6,710 bases of DNA, taken from positions 1-6,710 of the forward strand of contig CADBUS010000103.1 of assembly GCA_902797895.1 (NCBI GenBank), written 5' to 3'. Positions 1-5,806 of this stretch are shown one piece after another (positions within the stretch are counted from its first letter, which is position 1; every line of letters starts with the position of its first letter). The stretch is from an uncultured Bacteroidia bacterium (GTDB lineage: Bacteria; Bacteroidota; Bacteroidia; Bacteroidales; UBA932). The notes beneath the pieces are model-generated. The model was given only the letters and a program-made list of their open reading frames with translations. It ran no database searches and was not told the origin of the DNA. The position numbers were made by a program, and so were the translations under genes.

Positions 1-971
1 TCATTGCCCTTTTGGGCATAGCTCTGCTATCTATTTCCTGCAGCCGCGATGGTGGTTTGGATGAGTTAAGTGGTGAGCGTGAGGTTAGCTTTATTGTTAA
101 CTCCAACGCCATCACCAAAGCTGCTCCAACCTCAACCGCCACTATAACCGCCTCTCCATTCGGGGTTATAGCTTATTCTCACGCCGATGGCGCTGCAGCT
201 ACAGCTTGGACTCTCCACGCCAACAGCACCGTTAGTTATACAAGTAATGCTTGGAGAGCTAACCCTCGCGTCTATTGGCCTGCAACCGGCACCAAAAAAG
301 TCAGCTTTCTTGCCTATTGGCCAAAAGTTGATGGCAATGGTATTACTTACGATGCCTCCTCAAAAGCGGCCGGCGTTACCATCAGCGATGGTCAGTTGGA
401 TTTCCTTACAGCCAAATCAGAGAACTTGGGTGACAATCCTGCTTTCAACAATTTGAATGTTGATCTCCAGTTCAAGCACGCTCTTGCCGGCATACGCTTT
501 AAATGCGAGGCCGGTGTAAAGATAGAAGAGGTAACTATTAGCGGTGTAAAAAAACAAGGCACCTACAATTTGGTTACTGAATCTTGGAACCTCCTAAACC
601 CAACCGGCAGCTATACAATCACTCTTAGCGGTAATGAGGATGAAGATTACGATACTCCTTCCGGCGGTTATAGAACCTTTAAAGAGAAATATACCCTCTT
701 TATGCTCCCTCAAGATTTGGAAAGTAGTGCCACGATAGCCGTTAAAATATCTGGCAAATCGGGTACCGTATCGGCTAATATGAACGGCCACACTTGGGAG
801 AAGGGTAAACTGATTACCTATCTCATCAAAGATTCTATAGTTGGTATAACAATAGTGATAGTGGAGATAGAAGATTTGCGTCCTTATCCCGGCTCTTTAG
901 TTATAGATGAGTCCAATTTTTACATTATCCCGGTAGAAGATAATATAGATGACTCTCGTATATTACGTTAA
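1..971 (+). CDS. Fimbrillin-family (Mfa-like) surface lipoprotein, 5' end cut by window
   Basis: Probable pilus subunit or fimbrillin-like surface lipoprotein of the Bacteroidales type V pilus group. The reading frame is open through base 1. The TTG at 12 is not a credible start, because codons before it (I-A-L from base 3) continue a hydrophobic signal peptide. That peptide ends in a lipobox L-S-I-S-C; the lipidated Cys is codon 39-41, followed by SRDGGLDE, an acidic stretch as often seen on Bacteroidota surface-exposed lipoproteins. Family-like segments follow (residue 1 = codon 12-14): ITKAAP at 34-39, VYWPATGTKKVSFLAYWP at 87-104, LDFLTAK at 129-135, FKHALAGIRFK at 154-164, GTYNL at 183-187, YTLFMLPQ at 227-234 and a final strand GITIVIVEIEDL. 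All have counterparts in the next gene, so the two are tandem paralogues. The last 30 residues (RPYPGS onward) have no counterpart I recognise. It is probably co-transcribed with the gene 57 bases downstream. The exact role (stalk, anchor or tip) is not resolved. Confidence 0.87.
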   Translation, partial: IALLGIALLSISCSRDGGLDELSGEREVSFIVNSNAITKAAPTSTATITASPFGVIAYSHADGAAATAWTLHANSTVSYTSNAWRANPRVYWPATGTKKVSFLAYWPKVDGNGITYDASSKAAGVTISDGQLDFLTAKSENLGDNPAFNNLNVDLQFKHALAGIRFKCEAGVKIEEVTISGVKKQGTYNLVTESWNLLNPTGSYTITLSGNEDEDYDTPSGGYRTFKEKYTLFMLPQDLESSATIAVKISGKSGTVSANMNGHTWEKGKLITYLIKDSIVGITIVIVEIEDLRPYPGSLVIDESNFYIIPVEDNIDDSRILR

Positions 972-1028
972 GATTCAACAGATAATAAACAATAACATTA
1001 TAAATAACAGACAATAAAAATTACAAAT

Positions 1029-4022
1029 ATGAGATACAATAAATTCACTACAGCAAGGCTCTTTATAGCCTCGTTATTGGGTATCTTCTTTATGGGTGGC
1101 CTGATAGGTTGTACTCGTGAGGATAACCATATTGTAGAGCCGGAGCAGTTCAACAATCCTGCAGTAAGTTTGAGCGTATCAGGCTCTTCTGCTCTTACCA
1201 AGGGAGGTTCTGCCAACGAAGTAACCATATCTACATCAGAGCTTATTGGTGAGGATAAGTCCGGTAATCCTCTCTACCTCAACACTAAACGTGAAATATG
1301 GAGTGTAGATGATATAGATGCTGCTACTAAAGTAGCTCCATCTACCACCTCTACCCACCCTCTTCAAACCACCGGTATAGGTGTAGTAGTTTACAAGCAA
1401 GAGAATGAGAGTTCTTTAGCCGGCACTTGGACTCTATTGAATCCAACCGCGGTAGGTCTAAAGGCAACCTATAGTGCTCCTACTTGGATACCATCACCAA
1501 CAATCAACTGGCCAAATGAGGGCAAAAAGGTTCACTTCTTTGTTTACGGTCCTTATAGCGATGCCTTAAATTCTAAAGTAACCTTTACTGCCACCGGTGC
1601 TACTCAGGAGCCGAGAATTGTTGATTTTGAGGTAAATACTAACTATGCCGATCAGATAGATTTACTTGTAGCCAACAACATAACTTCTGACAGAACTCCT
1701 CAAACTCTTGGTCTTCCTATGGGTGCTCATAATCTTGTTTTATCTCACGCGCTTTCCGCCATTCGCTTTAAGGTAGTTAGCGGTACTCCAAAGGTAGAGA
1801 GCATTAAGGTTAAGAATGTTTATGACAAGGCTACTTATAATATGAATACCGGCGAGTGGACAGACCACAGCACTAATGCTAATGAGTATGTTATAAACAC
1901 TCCAACTACTCATACCGAATCTTCAGACCCGGGTTATCTTTATTTTGATGATGTTTATACTCTAATGATGATTCCGAGCCAATCCGGCGGTTCCTCTCCA
2001 CTCCCAAATACTGCATCAGTTGAGATTAAATTAGAGGGTTCCTCTCCATTTGTAGTAAATATCTCCTCTCACGATTGGCTTGCCGGCTATAGTCAGACCT
2101 ATATCATAGATAAAAATGCTGTGGAGCCAGGTTTCACATATAAAATAGATGCCGTAACTCCAACAATGACCTATCAGGGCGGTACTTCCACAAATGGTAA
2201 GGTAATAAGCTACCGTTATCCTGTAGGCACCGATGATAGCGATGTCTCTGCCCGCGTGGCTGTAAGTTGGACCGTGGAGGGTTATTATCCCGATGCAACT
2301 TCAGCCGCCAACAAAGATTATAATCAGAGATTACGTAGAGGTCTGGTTGGCACATTTGTTAATAGCTTTACTCCAACAGTAGGTAGCGGTAGTACCAGCG
2401 GTGAGTCTCTGACTCTCTCTTATCAGGCAGCCGTAGTATCTAATGTTACAACCAATCGCCCAGGCGATGCCTACGATGCCGCTATAGCCGCAGCTCCAAA
2501 GGTAGGAACTACAACTCCATATAATCTTGCAGGTTATGTAGTAAACACCGATGGCACAATCAGCAATCCTAATGCAGATAATACCACCATTATGAATACC
2601 GCCAACACCTACATAATTAATGGTGCAGGTTATTATCGTTTCCCAATTGTTATGGGTAATGGTGTAAAAAATGGCTCATTAAATCCAGAAGCTTATCCTT
2701 CCAATTTCAGAGATTACTTGGATAGAGAAATTACCTCTCCATTTTTAAATGCAACAGGAGATGAGCAGCCTACAGATGTTTATGTTTCTTGGATGGATTG
2801 GGATTTTATACCCGTAGTGGATAAAAATTCTCCGGTATATGGTGTTCCTGGTAACGATATATCCGCTTATTGCTTGACTAATGAAGGAAGCCCTTCAACT
2901 CAAACCATTACCAACGGAATTAGTGAAATAGATGGTAACTACTGGGTTAACTTCCACGTTCCAACAGCTACTAAGCAGGGTGTAGCACAACTTTGTGTTA
3001 GGGATGCTAAAGGAAGAGTTATGTGGAGCTGGTTGATTTGGCTTACAGATTACAACTTGATGACAGGTGAAGGCGTTGGTGAACACAGTAAAAATGTTAA
3101 AGTTCGTCCATTAAAAAGAATTGACATAGATGAAGGTACCGGTGCACTTATTACTGTTATGCCTCGTAATTTGGGATTTGTGGAAAAAGGTTTTATAAAA
3201 TCTTCTATCTATTCAGCGGCAACTCCTGTGTATGTGCGTTTAGAGCAATCTGAAAGTGGTCAAACAAAGATTTTGGCTTTAACTCGCCCGGAAAAAACAA
3301 TTGAAGATGCTCAAGTGGGATATAACCCATATTATCAGTTTGGGCGTCCATTTCCTCAGCGTCCTGGAAATGGGAAAGATGATGATGAACCTTCTGGATA
3401 TGGTGGCTATAATCCTCCTAGTGCAACAAGAACTACTGTTATGGGGCCAGTATCATTAGGTAGCTCGATACAAAAAGCAGATTTTTTTATACAAAGTCAA
3501 AGTACTTGGGTAGACTCTTATCATCTAAATCTATGGGATGCTACTAATGTTACTACCTATACAGCATTTCAATATGAGGATATGAAAGATGTTGTAAAGA
3601 GTATTTATGACCCATCCCCTGTTGGTTATAAAGTTCCGAGATTTATGACATTTACTATGAATATTCAGAATGATACAAAGTTTTTAAACGCGTATAATTA
3701 TATGAGAGGAAAACTAAATGGTTATCCTCATAATGCAAACAACATAGTTGGACGTTTGGGCCTTTATATGTATGTAAACCATTATAACTCAACCGAAACT
3801 CCAGGTGGAGAAACACTTTACTTCCCGCTTGTGGGTATTAGGAATCATACATCAGGTTTAATGTATAGAGTGCTTCATAATGGTGCCTTATGGCTCGCGG
3901 CCCCAAATGGTAATTTATTTGGCAGAGATGTATACTTTGTTTCTGATTTGAATCAAGCAGCCCCACAGAATGCCGATTATAGAGCTTTTGGTATGTCTAT
4001 TCGCCCTGTAAAGGAGGAATAA
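1029..4022 (+). CDS. Large two-part fimbrillin-family lipoprotein with FISUMP-like C-terminus (997 aa), possible pilus tip/adhesin
   Basis: Surface lipoprotein. The signal peptide has basic RYNK, a hydrophobic stretch from 11 to 26, and lipobox L-I-G-C with lipidated Cys28, followed by TREDN. The fimbrillin-like domain spans about 95-372. Its segments match the preceding gene: AATKVAP 98-104, INWPNEGKKVHFFVYGP 159-175, IDLLVA 210-215, LSHALSAIRFK 238-248, ATYNM 268-272, YTLMMIP 310-316 and SQTYIID 355-361. A central part (about 375-715) carries stretches familiar from large Bacteroidales fimbrillin-like proteins: ANTYIINGAGYYRFP 525-539, WVNFHVP 639-645, VRDAKGRVMWSWLIWLTDY 657-675 and PRNLGFV 712-718. 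The C-terminus (about 855-997) has YDPSPVGYKVPR 860-871, YFPLVGIR 931-938, LWLAAPNG 954-961 and closing SIRPVKEE, resembling a FISUMP domain. At 997 aa it is far longer than a simple fimbrillin, so a tip or adhesin subunit is plausible but inferred. ATG at 1029 is chosen because it starts the signal peptide directly; the leader ATAAAAATTACAAAT is A-rich without SD. GC content drops from about base 2500 onward. Confidence 0.88.
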   Translation: MRYNKFTTARLFIASLLGIFFMGGLIGCTREDNHIVEPEQFNNPAVSLSVSGSSALTKGGSANEVTISTSELIGEDKSGNPLYLNTKREIWSVDDIDAATKVAPSTTSTHPLQTTGIGVVVYKQENESSLAGTWTLLNPTAVGLKATYSAPTWIPSPTINWPNEGKKVHFFVYGPYSDALNSKVTFTATGATQEPRIVDFEVNTNYADQIDLLVANNITSDRTPQTLGLPMGAHNLVLSHALSAIRFKVVSGTPKVESIKVKNVYDKATYNMNTGEWTDHSTNANEYVINTPTTHTESSDPGYLYFDDVYTLMMIPSQSGGSSPLPNTASVEIKLEGSSPFVVNISSHDWLAGYSQTYIIDKNAVEPGFTYKIDAVTPTMTYQGGTSTNGKVISYRYPVGTDDSDVSARVAVSWTVEGYYPDATSAANKDYNQRLRRGLVGTFVNSFTPTVGSGSTSGESLTLSYQAAVVSNVTTNRPGDAYDAAIAAAPKVGTTTPYNLAGYVVNTDGTISNPNADNTTIMNTANTYIINGAGYYRFPIVMGNGVKNGSLNPEAYPSNFRDYLDREITSPFLNATGDEQPTDVYVSWMDWDFIPVVDKNSPVYGVPGNDISAYCLTNEGSPSTQTITNGISEIDGNYWVNFHVPTATKQGVAQLCVRDAKGRVMWSWLIWLTDYNLMTGEGVGEHSKNVKVRPLKRIDIDEGTGALITVMPRNLGFVEKGFIKSSIYSAATPVYVRLEQSESGQTKILALTRPEKTIEDAQVGYNPYYQFGRPFPQRPGNGKDDDEPSGYGGYNPPSATRTTVMGPVSLGSSIQKADFFIQSQSTWVDSYHLNLWDATNVTTYTAFQYEDMKDVVKSIYDPSPVGYKVPRFMTFTMNIQNDTKFLNAYNYMRGKLNGYPHNANNIVGRLGLYMYVNHYNSTETPGGETLYFPLVGIRNHTSGLMYRVLHNGALWLAAPNGNLFGRDVYFVSDLNQAAPQNADYRAFGMSIRPVKEE

Positions 4023-4034
4023 CAAAATAGCGAA

Positions 4035-4101
4035 GCCTTTAATAGCCCCTGCCGCACTATCCGCTTGTCGGCTAATCAAGGGAAGGGGGGCCTATTAAGG
4101 C
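4035..4101 (+). repeat. Imperfect inverted-repeat element downstream of the fimbrillin operon
   Basis: Starting 12 bases after the stop of the large fimbrillin gene, GCCTTTAATAGCCCCT (4035-4050) can pair with GGGGGCCTATTAAGGC (4086-4101). This gives 15 pairs, including one terminal G-U, with single-base bulges at 4040 and 4091. The 35-base interior has a small GCCG/CGGC stem (4051-4054 with 4069-4072) or, alternatively, CTTG/CAAG (4064-4067 with 4077-4080). The element is GC-rich compared with its flanks. It may be a structured 3' UTR that protects the mRNA end, a structured RNA or a small intergenic repeat. No U-tract follows immediately, although ATTCTTTTCT lies at 4111-4120. The function is unknown. 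Confidence 0.5.
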
Positions 4102-4125
4102 GGAGCAAAAATTCTTTTCTACTTT

Positions 4126-4165
4126 GGAGGGCATCGGGCCAATGGCTCGGTGCTCTCTCTTTTTT
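4126..4165 (+). terminator. Rho-independent terminator of the fimbrillin operon
   Basis: GAGGGCATCGGGCC (4127-4140) pairs with GGCTCGGTGCTCTC (4144-4157) around the 3-base loop AAT. Eleven pairs are Watson-Crick and three are G-U or U-G wobbles in the + strand RNA. An extra G-U pair at 4126/4158 is possible. Six T residues (4160-4165) follow at once. In the minus-strand RNA the three wobbles become A-C mismatches and no U-tract follows, so the terminator is directional and serves the fimbrillin genes. It lies about 105 bases after the stop codon. Confidence 0.85.
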
Positions 4166-4171
4166 AAGCAT

Positions 4172-4221
4172 AGAATTTTACCCAAATGTGGTGTTTTTTA
4201 CCCACATTTGGGTAAAATTCT
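4172..4221. repeat. Perfect 20-bp inverted repeat with 10-base spacer in the convergent intergenic region
   Basis: The arms 4172-4191 (begins AGAATTTTACCC) and 4202-4221 (ends GGGTAAAATTCT) are exact reverse complements over 20 bases. The spacer 4192-4201 is TGTTTTTTAC. A second, overlapping palindrome TTTTACCCA-CATT-TGGGTAAAA (4196-4217, 9-bp stem, 4-base loop) cannot form together with the long stem. The repeat lies 25 bases past the psd stop codon (minus strand) and directly after the + strand terminator. It may end or stabilise the 3' end of the ftsH-cdsA-psd transcript. However, neither strand has a U-tract after the stem, so it is not a textbook intrinsic terminator. A protein-binding site or a dispersed repeat are alternatives. 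Confidence 0.75.
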
Positions 4222-4246
4222 CGTAGGTAGGGTTGTTGGGCAGGGG

Positions 4247-4903
4247 TTATTTCAGGCGGGCGATTACGGTTTGGCAGGCCTTTACTTTATCTCCCTCTTT
4301 TACAAGGATTTCTGAGTCCAAAGGGAGAAAGAAATCTACTCTGCTGCCAAATTTTATAAAGCCCATCTGCTCTCCGGTGGAAACCAAATCATTTTGCTTG
4401 GCATAGCACACTATTCGGCGAGCAACATAGCCGGCAATCTGGCGTATCAGAATTTTAGCTCCGCTTTCTGTCTGAATGGCCACCGATGTACGCTCATTCT
4501 TTTCAGAAGATTTTGGATGCCAGGCAAGCAGATACTTGCCTATGTGGTAGTTGGAGTAGATAACTCTGCCGCCAATAGGGTAGTAGTTTATATGTACATT
4601 AAATACACTCATAAATACCGAGACCTGTATTGTGCGCTCGCGTAGAAACTCATTCTCCTCTACTTCCTTAATTATAACCACTTTACCATCTGCGGAGGAG
4701 AGTATATCTTTGGCCGAACAGGGGGCCACCTCTCTATGCGGATCTCTAAAGAAGAAGGCGATAAAGCAAAATAGCACTAATAGTGCAACGGCAAGAATTA
4801 TTGGGATAATTCTAAAGCCGAATGATAGAAATATAATGCAGATTATAACTGCAAAAACAAATAGTGTAGTAAGTACAGAAACGCGTCCTTCTTTATGAAT
4901 CAT
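4247..4903 (-). CDS. psd: Phosphatidylserine decarboxylase proenzyme (short, PSD-A-like type)
   Basis: Converts phosphatidylserine to phosphatidylethanolamine at the inner membrane, the last step of PE synthesis; it is a pyruvoyl enzyme that cleaves itself. The 218-residue length fits the short family found in Bacteroidota. The N-terminus has two hydrophobic membrane segments (about 8-30 and 33-51), then FFRDPHR (51-57), SADGKV (70-75), and FMSVFNVHINYYP (97-109) with the conserved His104. The self-cleavage site is in GFIKFGSRVD (181-190): cleavage between Gly186 and Ser187 would leave a beta chain and a small alpha chain starting with the pyruvoyl group made from Ser187. All key motifs are intact. 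The ATG lies 8 bases after the cdsA stop, which suggests co-transcription and perhaps coupled translation. The AAGGG in the gap is only 3 bases from the ATG, too close for a good ribosome-binding site. Confidence 0.96.
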   Translation of the reverse strand: MIHKEGRVSVLTTLFVFAVIICIIFLSFGFRIIPIILAVALLVLFCFIAFFFRDPHREVAPCSAKDILSSADGKVVIIKEVEENEFLRERTIQVSVFMSVFNVHINYYPIGGRVIYSNYHIGKYLLAWHPKSSEKNERTSVAIQTESGAKILIRQIAGYVARRIVCYAKQNDLVSTGEQMGFIKFGSRVDFFLPLDSEILVKEGDKVKACQTVIARLK

Positions 4904-4911
4904 AAGCCCTT

Positions 4912-5805
4912 TTATCGTATAATGGTAAGTAATATATAAAAGAGAGTTGCGGCAGGAAAGGCAATCAGGCAGCTGTCGAATCGGTCTAAAAAGCCGCCGT
5001 GGCCGGGCATAATTGCTCCTGAGTCCTTTACATTAAATCTGCGCTTGAGCTGGCTCTCTATAAGGTCTCCCAATATGGATGCGGCAGAGATTACAACTGC
5101 AAAAGCTATTGGAAAAATATAGCTGCGTTCCTCCATTAAAACTCCGCAAGCCCTTAATATAACGGCAGTTATTATAGCAAAAGCTATGGCTCCAAACACC
5201 CCCTCCCAAGATTTTTTAGGAGAGACACTCGGCATAAGTTTATGGCCGTTAGTACCTTGTCCGAATGCTGTGCCTATGCAGTAGGCCCCAACATCGCCGG
5301 CCCAGATAATAATCATAAGCGAGGCAATAACCCAACCATCAAAATAGTGGCTCGCCGGCTCTGCCGCAAAGGCCAATTTGCTCAAAAGGTTGAGACAGGC
5401 AAAAGGTACTCCAATGTAAAGTATGGCAGACCACGCAAATTCCACCCCCTCATTTTTACCTGTAAATAAATTCACTATTGGGAGTAAAAATATAATAGCC
5501 GCAAGCCCAACCAACAATAATGCGCCAAAGCCAAGCAAAGCGCAACTCTCTCCAAGCTCAACAGAGTAACTGAAGGCTGCAATAAGAAAGGTGAATAGCG
5601 AGGCGGCTGTTCCCAAAATTTTTATAATTCTCTTTTTCTTCTCTCTCCCGATAGTGAGAGTCAGATACTCGTATGTGGTAAGTGCTGTAACTATGGAGAA
5701 TAGAATTACAAACGGCAAGGCGTTGTGGCGCCATACAAGCAGAGTGGCCAATATCAAAGCCACAAAAACAACTCCGCTAATGCTTCTTACTACAACCTCA
5801 CGCAT
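4912..5805 (-). CDS. cdsA: Phosphatidate cytidylyltransferase (CDP-diacylglycerol synthase)
   Basis: Makes CDP-diacylglycerol from phosphatidic acid and CTP in the inner membrane; this is the precursor of phosphatidylserine/PE and of phosphatidylglycerol. The 297-residue polytopic protein starts MREVVVRSISG and consists largely of hydrophobic segments. Motifs include WAGDVGAYCIG (168-178), SPKKSWEG (195-202), and the full family signature at 251-276: SQLKRRFNVKDSG followed by PGHGGFLDRFD, with the Lys-Asp and final Asp residues present. I prefer the ATG at 5805 to the in-frame ATG at 5898. The shorter form starts one base after the ftsH stop, has a ribosome-binding site, and matches the usual family N-terminus. 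The longer form would add 31 basic, low-complexity residues that are only the ftsH tail read in another frame. It feeds the pathway that psd, next in the operon, completes. Confidence 0.96.
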   Translation of the reverse strand: MREVVVRSISGVVFVALILATLLVWRHNALPFVILFSIVTALTTYEYLTLTIGREKKKRIIKILGTAASLFTFLIAAFSYSVELGESCALLGFGALLLVGLAAIIFLLPIVNLFTGKNEGVEFAWSAILYIGVPFACLNLLSKLAFAAEPASHYFDGWVIASLMIIIWAGDVGAYCIGTAFGQGTNGHKLMPSVSPKKSWEGVFGAIAFAIITAVILRACGVLMEERSYIFPIAFAVVISAASILGDLIESQLKRRFNVKDSGAIMPGHGGFLDRFDSCLIAFPAATLFYILLTIIR

Positions 5806-5806
5806 C

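Noticed and set aside
12..14. TTG as start of the first fimbrillin
   Set aside because: The frame continues upstream with hydrophobic residues, and a start here would leave a signal peptide of only 9 residues before the lipidated Cys.
972..1028. Possible separate promoter between the two fimbrillin genes
   Set aside because: The gap is AT-rich but shows no TAnnTTTG-type -7 element with an upstream TTTG; co-transcription is the simpler reading.
4011..4017. AAGGAGG, a perfect-looking ribosome-binding site at the end of the large fimbrillin gene
   Set aside because: No start codon opening a credible reading frame follows within ribosome-binding distance. The bases are the Lys-Glu-Glu codons at the protein's C-terminus.
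4172..4221. Recombinase-invertible promoter switch of the kind that controls Bacteroides surface genes
   Set aside because: The spacer is only 10 bases, too short to carry a promoter, and the repeat lies downstream of both flanking operons rather than in front of a gene.
4124..4315. 63-codon open frame on the + strand
   Set aside because: It runs through the terminator, the perfect inverted repeat and the 3' end of psd in antisense, has no ribosome-binding site, and its protein resembles no family I know.
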